Shown here in pieces: positions 40,848 to 47,646 of a stretch of DNA of 64,000 nt (position 1 is its first letter; each line of letters starts with the position of its first letter). The notes under the pieces were generated by a model. That model was not told where the DNA came from, made no database searches, and saw only the letters and a program-made list of their open reading frames with translations. The stretch comes from Paucilactobacillus vaccinostercus DSM 20634 (lineage in GTDB: Bacteria; Bacillota; Bacilli; Lactobacillales; Lactobacillaceae), in contig NZ_AYYY01000063.1 of NCBI RefSeq assembly GCF_001436295.1, positions 69,449 to 133,448 on the forward strand, in the 5' to 3' direction. The position numbers and the translations under genes were made by a program.

Positions 40848-41441
40848 TTATTTTTTAAGGTCGTTACTTGACATGATACCATCAAGTAATCCATAATCAA
40901 CGGCTTCTTGAGCAGTTAAATAGTGATCACGTTCAGTATCTTCTTGTAGTTTTTCAACTGATTGACCGGAATTGTCAGCTAAAATTTGGTTGATCATCTT
41001 ACGAGTCTTCAAAATTTCAGTTGCAGCAATTTCAATTTCAGTTTGTTGTCCTTGGGCACCACCAGATGGTTGGTGAATGAGAACTTGTGAGTGTGGCAAC
41101 CCAAAACGTTTGCCTTTGGCTCCTGAAGAAACCAAGACACTGGCCATCGAAGCGGCCATACCAATCACGATTGTTTGAACATCTGATTTAATGAAGTTCA
41201 TGGTATCGTAAATGGCCATCCCAGATGTGACAACACCACCAGGAGAGTTAATGTAGAGATAAATGTCCTTAGTTGAGTCTTGGGCATCCAAGAAGAGAAG
41301 TTGTGCGACGATTGAGTTCGCCATGTCATCTTCAATTGGACCAGAAAGCATGATGATACGATCTTTTAATAGTCGTGAATAGATATCGTAGGCGCGTTCA
41401 CCACGTGATGACTGTTCAATGACTGTTGGTACTAAATTCAT
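40848..41441 (-). CDS. clpP: ATP-dependent Clp protease proteolytic subunit
   Basis: Serine peptidase that forms the 14-subunit degradation chamber with Clp ATPases. The catalytic triad is at canonical positions: S98 (GMAASMAS), H123 (VLIHQP), D172 (TERDHYL). The 197 residues are full length, with the N-terminal [28 protein letters not shown] precedes the ATG. A CtsR operator overlaps its promoter, so expression should rise with heat and protein damage. Confidence 0.98.
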   Translation of the reverse strand: MNLVPTVIEQSSRGERAYDIYSRLLKDRIIMLSGPIEDDMANSIVAQLLFLDAQDSTKDIYLYINSPGGVVTSGMAIYDTMNFIKSDVQTIVIGMAASMASVLVSSGAKGKRFGLPHSQVLIHQPSGGAQGQQTEIEIAATEILKTRKMINQILADNSGQSVEKLQEDTERDHYLTAQEAVDYGLLDGIMSSNDLKK

Positions 41442-41472
41442 AAATGTTGCCTCCTTTTAGCACTTGATTAGG

Positions 41473-41487
41473 ACGTTTGCTAAACGT
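41473..41487. promoter_or_regulatory. Palindrome in the clpP leader
   Basis: ACGTTT-GCT-AAACGT is a perfect inverted repeat between the clpP -10 and its ribosome site. It could be an RNA hairpin or a protein site. No regulator is assigned. Confidence 0.3.
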
Positions 41488-41495
41488 GTAAATGT

Positions 41496-41524
41496 AGTTT
41501 AACGCGTTGGTCAATAAAGGTCAA
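41496..41524 (-). promoter_or_regulatory. clpP promoter
   Basis: On the minus strand TTGACC-17-TAAACT. The -35 is inside the CtsR operator. Confidence 0.7.
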
Positions 41525-41525
41525 A
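41509..41525 (+). promoter_or_regulatory. CtsR operator of clpP
   Basis: GGTCAATAAAGGTCAAA is the CtsR heptad direct repeat RGTCAAA-NAN-RGTCAAA with one mismatch. It covers the clpP promoter. Confidence 0.85.
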
Positions 41526-41618
41526 TGATTTATCTCAAATCTCGCGCATCACAGATGAAACATGATGACCTCGTCTAGATTATAATGGATTTGAGTGCCG
41601 TCTACCATATGAGGGCAC

Positions 41619-41698
41619 AAAAAAAGCATAGCAACTTTAAAATAATCGGTACGCTGCGTAATCCAGTCAAGATGATAAGCGTAGGTTGCTATACTTTA
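41619..41698 (-). terminator. Long structured terminator of the 45-codon ORF
   Basis: On the minus strand AAGTATAGCAAC pairs with GTTGCTATGCTT (one mismatch) before T7, with inner TACGC/GCGTA pairing in the 50-nt loop. It ends the transcript of the small ORF at 41708-41845. Confidence 0.65.
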
Positions 41699-41707
41699 GT
41701 GTTTAAT

Positions 41708-41845
41708 TTATTGATTGAGTGATTCGCTTAACCAAGATAGTTCTTTTTGAACACTGCATTGATCGAGCTCTTCGCGATCATCATGTGCATAAAAGTCTTT
41801 CAAAGCGTCTAACTGGTTGAGTGAACTGGTATCATTTTCTGACAT
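41708..41845 (-). CDS. Small acidic protein of unknown function (45 aa)
   Basis: Encodes a 45-residue protein beginning MSENDTSSLNQLDALKDF and ending ELSWLSESLNQ. It has no membrane segment, is acidic, and has one cysteine. I do not recognise the family. It is supported as real by a strong GGGAGG ribosome site 7 nt before the ATG, a near-consensus promoter on the same strand (41897-41925), and a dedicated terminator downstream. It is transcribed toward clpP but is a separate unit. Confidence 0.7.
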   Translation of the reverse strand: MSENDTSSLNQLDALKDFYAHDDREELDQCSVQKELSWLSESLNQ

Positions 41846-41896
41846 CGTGCACCTCCCATGGTTTTCGTTAAGGATCAGTAACTTAACAACAGATTC

Positions 41897-41925
41897 ATTA
41901 TAATGATATTGGTATACATTGTAAA
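41897..41925 (-). promoter_or_regulatory. Promoter of the 45-codon ORF
   Basis: On the minus strand TTTACA-17-TATAAT: perfect -10 and 5/6 -35, 52 nt upstream of the start codon. Confidence 0.8.
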
Positions 41926-42012
41926 GCCTTTTGATTAAACAAATTTAAAATATAATTTATAAATTGGTATAGATCATAATTCGATGAGAATGACGCTGGA
42001 TTTTAAAAAAGG

Positions 42013-42041
42013 TTGATTTATCGAGGGCAGACCGATATAAT
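42013..42041 (+). promoter_or_regulatory. Promoter of the 41-codon ORF
   Basis: TTGATT-17-TATAAT, near consensus, 49 nt before the start codon. With the opposing promoter it occupies the 244-bp gap between the two small ORFs. Nothing else is visible in that AT-rich gap. Confidence 0.8.
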
Positions 42042-42089
42042 TGGAATGTTGATTATTAATGAAGAGGAAGTAGAAGGAGGCATATTCAT

Positions 42090-42215
42090 ATGCGTAAAGC
42101 ACATCCACATGGTGTACAAGGACGCCGTCCGGTAGCTCCTAAGTACGATCGCGCCAAAAAAGAAAAGAAAATTGAAGCATTACGAGCATGGGCAAAGCAA
42201 AAACCTGCTAAGTAA
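42090..42215 (+). CDS. Small basic protein of unknown function (41 aa)
   Basis: Encodes 41 residues, strongly basic, starting MRKAHPHGVQGRRPVAPKYD and ending EALRAWAKQKPAK. The second half looks helical (KKEKKIEALRAWAKQ) and could bind nucleic acid or ribosomes, but that is only inference from charge. Evidence for a real gene: AAGGAGG 9 nt before the ATG, a near-consensus promoter and a clear terminator. I do not recognise a family. Confidence 0.72.
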   Translation: MRKAHPHGVQGRRPVAPKYDRAKKEKKIEALRAWAKQKPAK

Positions 42216-42225
42216 TGATGTTTAT

Positions 42226-42253
42226 GCCTTTCACCTCGGTGAAGGGCTTTTTT
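42226..42253 (+). terminator. Terminator after the 41-codon ORF
   Basis: GCCTTTCACC pairs with GGTGAAGGGC around a 2-nt loop, then six T. Confidence 0.88.
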
Positions 42254-42324
42254 GTTAGAAAAAATTGAGAAATACCTCTGATTTTAAAAAATAGAAGTTA
42301 ATTGAACTTGAAGGGATGTTGAGG

Positions 42325-43251
42325 ATGCCAAGAAAAGTTGCAATTATTGGAATTGGACACGTTGGCGCGACGGTTGCACACTATATTATTGCTGACCATT
42401 TTGCGGATGAACTCGTACTAATTGATACCAATGAGGCGAAGGTGATCGCTGAAGCTACTGATTTTCAGGATGCTATGGCGAATTTACCGCACTATACCAA
42501 GATTAAGGTTAATGACTACGTTGCACTTGCAGATGCCGATATTGTTATCTCTGCAGTGGGTAACATTCAATTGCAAGATAATACTGATGATGATCGGTTT
42601 GCGGAATTGCCGTTTACGCGACAGGCTGCCCGTTCTGTTGCCGAGAAGATTAAGGCGAGTGGATTTCACGGAAAAATGATTGTTATCTCGAATCCAGTGG
42701 ATGTGATTACTTCTATTTTTCAAGAAGTAACTGGGTTGCCACAAAAGCACGTGATTGGCACCGGGACATTATTGGATTCTGCACGTATGAAGCGGGCCGT
42801 TTCGACAACTTTGGGCCTTGATCCACGATCAATTACCGGATACAACCTCGGCGAACACGGCAATTCGCAATTTACTGCTTGGTCAACGGTCCGTGTTTTA
42901 GGGCGCCCGATGACGCAAGTTGCACAGATGCGGAGACTTGACTTGGAATTAATCAAGCAAGAATCGATTTTAGGTGGCGATCGGGTCTTCCATGCCAAAA
43001 AATATACGAACTACGGGATTGCAACTGCGGCAGTTCGATTGATGAATGCGATTTTAACGGACGCGCATAGTCAATTAGTTGTTTCAAATTTTCGTCCTGA
43101 ATATGCGACATACTTATCGTACCCAGCCATTATTGGCGCTGATGGGATTGTTGCACCCGTTCAGTTAGACTTAACGAAAGATGAACTTGCTAAGTTACAA
43201 GTTTCCGCCGATTTTATACAAATGAAAGTTACTGAAAGCCTAAACGCATAA
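42325..43251 (+). CDS. L-2-hydroxyisocaproate dehydrogenase (LDH/MDH superfamily)
   Basis: NAD-dependent enzyme that reduces branched or aromatic 2-oxo acids from amino-acid transamination. The 308 residues have GIGHVGATVAHYI (NAD fold), D35 for adenosine ribose, the active-site D151/R154 (GTGTLLDSARMKRAV) and catalytic H178 in NLGEHGNSQF. The blocks DRFAELPFT, GYNLGEHGNSQF and YLSYPAIIG match Weissella confusa L-HicDH as I remember it better than lactate dehydrogenase. GAAGGG at 42310-42315 selects the ATG at 42325 over 42316. An LpdD-like gene follows 17 nt later. Confidence 0.82.
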   Translation: MPRKVAIIGIGHVGATVAHYIIADHFADELVLIDTNEAKVIAEATDFQDAMANLPHYTKIKVNDYVALADADIVISAVGNIQLQDNTDDDRFAELPFTRQAARSVAEKIKASGFHGKMIVISNPVDVITSIFQEVTGLPQKHVIGTGTLLDSARMKRAVSTTLGLDPRSITGYNLGEHGNSQFTAWSTVRVLGRPMTQVAQMRRLDLELIKQESILGGDRVFHAKKYTNYGIATAAVRLMNAILTDAHSQLVVSNFRPEYATYLSYPAIIGADGIVAPVQLDLTKDELAKLQVSADFIQMKVTESLNA

Positions 43252-43268
43252 GTATGGAGGATGATTGT

Positions 43269-43685
43269 ATGGCGACTGCACGATTTACAACGACCCAGGA
43301 AAATTACACGATCACTGCTGATTTACGCCAAATTGGCACGGATCTGTTAATTACAGTAACGGGTGGCGATAATCCGCATATTGGGGTCGTAACTACACTG
43401 ACAAAACAGACTAAAATTGAAACCGTTCGGTACCCGAGTCACGATGGCCGGTTTCACAAGGATGATTTTATTTCTCGCCGAATTGCGCAACGCATTCAAG
43501 CCCACCTGATTGGAAGTGCCACGATTTTGGCGGGGGTGCATGTCAATCAAATTACACAAAATCAAATTGCGGCCTCAGCACCAATGAGTGACCGATTAGC
43601 GGATGAAATTTGTGAGTGGTTGGCACAACACCCCGTGACGTCAGCACGGCCCGAGTATTATAGTGACCATGAACAACCCAAGTAA
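43269..43685 (+). CDS. LpdD-like protein (prenylated-flavin chaperone domain)
   Basis: A 138-residue protein with GGDNPHIGVVTTL near residue 32, then SHDGRFHKDDFISRRIAQRI and ILAGVHVNQITQNQIAA. This pattern fits the small LpdD-type proteins that accompany UbiD-family decarboxylases and are proposed to handle prenylated FMN. No decarboxylase (lpdC/ubiD) or ubiX is nearby; instead it follows the hydroxyisocaproate dehydrogenase by 17 nt. GGAGGA selects the ATG at 43269. Family call is from memory of the motif; function here is uncertain. Confidence 0.6.
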   Translation: MATARFTTTQENYTITADLRQIGTDLLITVTGGDNPHIGVVTTLTKQTKIETVRYPSHDGRFHKDDFISRRIAQRIQAHLIGSATILAGVHVNQITQNQIAASAPMSDRLADEICEWLAQHPVTSARPEYYSDHEQPK

Positions 43686-43835
43686 TTGAAAACTGGGTTT
43701 TTTACGGTTAGCGATCATCATTTGAAAAAGTCCAGAATAATTTGGTGATTTGTGCTTTTAGTTACGCGATGGGTTAGATAGGTGTTTAGCGATCGTGTAT
43801 AATTAAAATTAAAGTTGAACTTGGGAGATGATAGT

Positions 43836-44588
43836 GTGCTTGAATACGAGCAAATTCAGGGGATGTTTGAAAAGGGACAGAAAATCAATTATGATCTGGT
43901 CTTGCAAAAATTAGTTCAAAAATGGCAAGATGAAGCGCGGCGACCCAAAATATTACTCCACAGTTGTTGTGCACCATGTAGTACGTATACGTTGGAATAT
44001 TTAACGCAGTTTGCGGATGTAACGGTGTACTATGATAATCCTAATATTCATCCACGAATGGAGTACGAGCGGCGCAAGTTGGTTCAGGAGCAATTTATTA
44101 CAGATTTTAATGCGCAAACTGGGAACCAGGTGACGTTTGTCAGTGCGACATATGAACCTAGCAAGTGGTTGGAAGTTGTTCGTGATTTAAAAGACGCACC
44201 AGAGGGTGGTGCACGGTGTCAACTGTGTTACAATTATCGACTTGATCGCGTGGCTCAGAAGGCCCAAGAATGGCAGTTTGATTACTTCGGCAGTGCACTC
44301 ACCATCAGTCCCCATAAAAATGCCCAGATCATTAATCGATTAGGACTCGATGTTCAACATATGTATGATGTTTCTTATTTACCAAGCGATTTTAAAAAAC
44401 GGGGTGGGTATCGTCGCTCCGTTCAAATGTGTGCGGAATATGATGTTTATCGGCAATGCTATTGTGGGTGCCTCTTTGCGGCCCGACAACAGGGCGTCGA
44501 TTTGAAGCGGATTAATCGCGAGGCGACCGCGTTCGTTAAACAACATCAAAATGATAATTTTGATCAAATTACCTATCAAGCAGATTAA
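43836..44588 (+). CDS. queH: Epoxyqueuosine reductase QueH
   Basis: Final step of queuosine synthesis in tRNA, the QueG-independent form (DUF208). The 250 residues carry the metal-binding cysteines HSCCAPCSTYTLEYL (C44, C45, C48), then GGARCQLCYNYRL and a C-terminal YRQCYCGCLFA. The GTG at 43836 follows GGGAG; an upstream TTG at 43815 is rejected because it precedes that site. A TATAAT at 43798-43803 may be its -10. No preQ1 riboswitch is visible, and no other queuosine genes are here. Confidence 0.93.
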   Translation: MLEYEQIQGMFEKGQKINYDLVLQKLVQKWQDEARRPKILLHSCCAPCSTYTLEYLTQFADVTVYYDNPNIHPRMEYERRKLVQEQFITDFNAQTGNQVTFVSATYEPSKWLEVVRDLKDAPEGGARCQLCYNYRLDRVAQKAQEWQFDYFGSALTISPHKNAQIINRLGLDVQHMYDVSYLPSDFKKRGGYRRSVQMCAEYDVYRQCYCGCLFAARQQGVDLKRINREATAFVKQHQNDNFDQITYQAD

Positions 44589-44593
44589 AGCAG

Positions 44594-44637
44594 AACATGC
44601 TGATAACGGATACGAAAGTTGTCAGCATGTTTTTTTG
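44594..44637 (+). terminator. Terminator after queH
   Basis: AACATGCTGA pairs with TCAGCATGTT, inner AAC/GTT, then a run of T. Confidence 0.85.
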
Positions 44638-44649
44638 TTTCGAGTGTAC

Positions 44650-44679
44650 AAAAAAGCCATATGCCGAAGCATATGGCTT
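44650..44679 (-). terminator. Terminator of tRNA-Arg
   Basis: On the minus strand GCCATATGC-TTCG-GCATATGGC-TTTTTT: a 9-bp stem with UUCG tetraloop, placed just after the tRNA. Confidence 0.9.
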
Positions 44680-44692
44680 GCAAAACTTTTGA

Positions 44693-44764
44693 TGCGCCCC
44701 CGGGGAGTCGAACCCCGATCTCAAGAACCGGAATCTCACGTGCGATCCATTACACTAAGGGCGC
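44693..44764 (-). tRNA. tRNA-Arg (anticodon CCG)
   Basis: Folds as a full cloverleaf on the minus strand: acceptor GCGCCCT/GGGGCGC, D stem GTGT/GCAC, anticodon stem TGAGA/TCTTG with loop TTCCGGT (anticodon CCG), T arm CGGGG-TTCGACT-CCCCG, discriminator A. CCA is not encoded. It reads CGG arginine codons. Confidence 0.95.
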
Positions 44765-44777
44765 CTAACAAAGTAAT

Positions 44778-44806
44778 ATGATACCGAATAATACATGAAA
44801 ATACAA
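44778..44806 (-). promoter_or_regulatory. tRNA-Arg promoter
   Basis: On the minus strand TTGTAT-17-TATCAT, ending 14 nt before the tRNA. The rest of the 327-bp stretch up to gap is AT-rich and holds no ORF. Confidence 0.8.
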
Positions 44807-45028
44807 GAGTTAAATTACACTAAGCCAATAAAATTCCAATAAAGTAACTAAAAATTATAATTTGAACGATAATTTTGCCAAATTTGAGTAATATATTTTA
44901 CTAATGCCGTTTTTTCATATATTATATACGTGGTGTTAATTGTACTTGCTGTTGGAACGCCGTACGGATATTGTTGGTGAGTAGTTTATGGATTTTTTTG
45001 GCTGCACCTGTTATATTTTGTGATGACG

Positions 45029-45037
45029 TGATATACT
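45029..45037 (+). promoter_or_regulatory. gap promoter (extended -10)
   Basis: TGA-TATACT extended -10, 54 nt before the gap start. A poor -35 (TGTTAT) sits 17 bp upstream. No cggR gene or CggR-like operator is seen in front. Confidence 0.5.
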
Positions 45038-45091
45038 TAACAAGTACGTTTTTAAACTAAAACTTATTTTCCTAAAGGAGGAAATTGCAGT

Positions 45092-46108
45092 ATGACTGTA
45101 AAAATTGGTATTAATGGTTTCGGCCGTATTGGTCGTTTAGCTTTCCGCCGCATCCACGAATTGGGCGCAGAGTCAAATGATATTGAAGTGGTCGCAATCA
45201 ACGACTTAACAACACCTTCAATGTTGGCATACTTACTCAAGTATGACTCAACACACGGTGCCTTCCCTGGCGAAGTTAGCGCCACTGATAATGGAATCGT
45301 TGTTGACGGAAAAGAATACCCAGTTTACGCAGAACGCGATGCTAACGATATTCCTTGGGTTAAGAATGACGGCGTTGACTTTGTCCTTGAATGTACTGGT
45401 TTCTACACTTCAAAAGAAAAGTCACAAGCTCACCTTAACGCCGGCGCAAAGCGTGTCTTGATTTCTGCACCAGCTGGTGACATCAAGACCGTTGTTCCAG
45501 GTGTTAACTTAGACATCCTTGATTCAGACGACAAGATTGTTTCTGCTGGTTCATGCACAACTAACTGCTTGGCACCAATGGCATACTTTTTGAACAAAGA
45601 CTTTGGTATCAAAGCTGGTACTATGACGACTATCCACGCCTTCACATCAACTCAAATGATTCTTGATGGACCTCGTGGCAAGAAGATGCGTAACAACCGT
45701 ACAGCTAGTGTCAACACTATTCCTCATTCAACTGGTGCTGCTAAGGCTATTGGCTTAGTTATCCCAGAATTGAACGGTAAGTTACAAGGACACGCACAAC
45801 GTGTTGCTGTTGTTGACGGTTCATTGACTGAATTAGTTTCAGTTATGGACAAGAAGGTTACTGTTGATGAAATCAATGCTTCAATGAAGAAGGCTTCAGA
45901 CAGCAACGATGCCTTTGGTTACACTGAAGATGAAATCGTATCAAGCGATATCATTGGTAACACACACGGCTCAGTATTCGATCCTTCACAAACAGAAGTT
46001 ACAACTGTTGGGGACACTCAATTAGTTAAGACTGTTGCTTGGTATGACAACGAATACGGCTTCACAAGTAACATGATCCGTACTTTGTTACACTTTGCTA
46101 CACTTTAA
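45092..46108 (+). CDS. gap: Glyceraldehyde-3-phosphate dehydrogenase
   Basis: Glycolytic NAD-dependent oxidation of glyceraldehyde-3-phosphate. The 338 residues have [12 protein letters not shown], the catalytic cysteine in [37 protein letters not shown] and [24 protein letters not shown] precedes the ATG. Codon usage is extremely biased, as expected for a very abundant protein. In many lactobacilli cggR lies immediately upstream; here a tRNA and queH do. pgk follows after a hairpin. Confidence 0.99.
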   Translation: MTVKIGINGFGRIGRLAFRRIHELGAESNDIEVVAINDLTTPSMLAYLLKYDSTHGAFPGEVSATDNGIVVDGKEYPVYAERDANDIPWVKNDGVDFVLECTGFYTSKEKSQAHLNAGAKRVLISAPAGDIKTVVPGVNLDILDSDDKIVSAGSCTTNCLAPMAYFLNKDFGIKAGTMTTIHAFTSTQMILDGPRGKKMRNNRTASVNTIPHSTGAAKAIGLVIPELNGKLQGHAQRVAVVDGSLTELVSVMDKKVTVDEINASMKKASDSNDAFGYTEDEIVSSDIIGNTHGSVFDPSQTEVTTVGDTQLVKTVAWYDNEYGFTSNMIRTLLHFATL

Positions 46109-46127
46109 TTTAGATTAGTTTCACCTA

Positions 46128-46159
46128 GGTGGGAGGAGGAGAACTCCTCTCACTTTTTT
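46128..46159 (+). terminator. Hairpin between gap and pgk
   Basis: GGTGGGAGGAG pairs with CTCCTCTCACT (one weak position) around GAGAA, then six T. It likely terminates part of the transcripts so that gap is made in excess of pgk. Confidence 0.75.
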
Positions 46160-46194
46160 AATATCAAACATCGATTAATTATAGGAGAGATACA

Positions 46195-47397
46195 ATGGCT
46201 AAATTAACTGTTGAAGACCTTGAATTAGAAGGCAAAAAAGTTTTAATGCGCGTTGATTTCAATGTGCCAATCAAAGACGGTGTGATTGGTAACGATAACC
46301 GAATCGTTGCTGCACTCCCAACAATCAAGTATGTAATGGAACATGGTGGCCGTGCCATCCTGTTATCACATCTTGGCCGGATCAAGAAGGAAGAAGACAA
46401 GCCTGCATTATCAATGCGTCCAGTTGCTGAACGTCTTTCAAACCTTCTCGATAAGCCAGTGACTTTTGTTCCTGTAACAGAAGGCAAACAGCTTGAAGAT
46501 GCTATCGATAACATGAACAATGGCGATGTATTGGTGATGGAAAATACTCGTTATGAAGACGTTGTTGATGGTGAGAATGTTAAGCGTGAATCAAAGAATG
46601 ATCCTGAATTGGGCAAATACTGGGCATCACTTGGCGACGTTTTTGTTAACGACGCCTTTGGAACTGCTCATCGTTCACACGCATCAAACGTGGGAATTGC
46701 TTCAAACATGGACCAAGCCGCTGCTGGTTTCTTAATGGAAAAGGAAATCAAGTTTATCGGTAACGCCGTTGATAACCCAGTTCACCCATTTGTTGCCATT
46801 CTTGGTGGTGCAAAGGTTTCTGATAAGATTGGTGTAATCAACAACTTACTCAGCAAGGCTGATAAAGTGATCGTTGGTGGTGGAATGACTTATACTTTCT
46901 ACGCTGCTAAGGGTATTAAGATTGGGAACTCATTGGTCGAAGAAGACAAAATTGATTTAGCCAAGGAAATCATGGAAAAGGCCGGCGATAAGTTAGTATT
47001 GCCAATCGATTCTGTGATTGCGAAGGAATTCAATAACGATGCTGAAAGCAAGATCGTGGATAATGATATTCCTGATGGCTACATGGCCCTTGATATTGGA
47101 CCTAAGTCAGTTGACTTGTTTAAAGATGTTTTGAAGGATGCTAAGACGGTTGTTTGGAACGGACCAATGGGTGTGTTCGAAATGAGCAACTTTGCCAACG
47201 GAACACTTGAAATTGGTAAATTCTTGGGTACTTTAAGCGATGCAACAACCATTGTTGGTGGTGGAGATTCAACTGCTGCCGTTCAACAATTAGGCGTTGC
47301 TGATAGCCTCACTCACATTTCAACCGGTGGTGGTGCTTCACTTGAATATCTTGAAGGTAAGACATTACCAGGAATTGCTTCAATTTCTGAAAAATAG
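46195..47397 (+). CDS. pgk: Phosphoglycerate kinase
   Basis: Makes ATP and 3-phosphoglycerate in glycolysis. The 400 residues start with [15 protein letters not shown], and include [42 protein letters not shown] and the C-terminal nucleotide loop [19 protein letters not shown] precedes the ATG. It is strongly biased in codon use. A terminator follows, and the expected neighbour tpiA is 8.7 kb further on, beyond the exosortase cluster. Confidence 0.98.
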   Translation: MAKLTVEDLELEGKKVLMRVDFNVPIKDGVIGNDNRIVAALPTIKYVMEHGGRAILLSHLGRIKKEEDKPALSMRPVAERLSNLLDKPVTFVPVTEGKQLEDAIDNMNNGDVLVMENTRYEDVVDGENVKRESKNDPELGKYWASLGDVFVNDAFGTAHRSHASNVGIASNMDQAAAGFLMEKEIKFIGNAVDNPVHPFVAILGGAKVSDKIGVINNLLSKADKVIVGGGMTYTFYAAKGIKIGNSLVEEDKIDLAKEIMEKAGDKLVLPIDSVIAKEFNNDAESKIVDNDIPDGYMALDIGPKSVDLFKDVLKDAKTVVWNGPMGVFEMSNFANGTLEIGKFLGTLSDATTIVGGGDSTAAVQQLGVADSLTHISTGGGASLEYLEGKTLPGIASISEK

Positions 47398-47404
47398 ATA
47401 CATT

Positions 47405-47438
47405 CAAAAAAGAGAATCCACTTGGACTCTCTTTTTTC
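47405..47438 (+). terminator. Terminator after pgk
   Basis: AGAGAATCC pairs with GGACTCTCT around a 4-nt loop, preceded by A6 and followed by T6. Confidence 0.8.
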
Positions 47439-47547
47439 TTACATAAAATTAGAAAATAACGTTAAAGTATATCGAAATTAATGTAGCACATGTATTATAT
47501 AGAAGTAAGCACATAGTTACGGAAATATGACAAAGGGTGGCAGCGTA

Positions 47548-47576
47548 TTTACTGTTATTTGTTATAAATGTATAAT
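47548..47576 (+). promoter_or_regulatory. Promoter of the exosortase cluster
   Basis: TTTACT-17-TATAAT with a perfect -10, 70 nt before the first cluster gene. It makes the cluster a transcription unit separate from gap-pgk. Confidence 0.75.
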
Positions 47577-47646
47577 GGCGTAAAAAGTAGGCTGAATTTA
47601 ACAGATAGATATTCTTGGTTATCAAAAGATTTGTAAGGGGAGTAAT

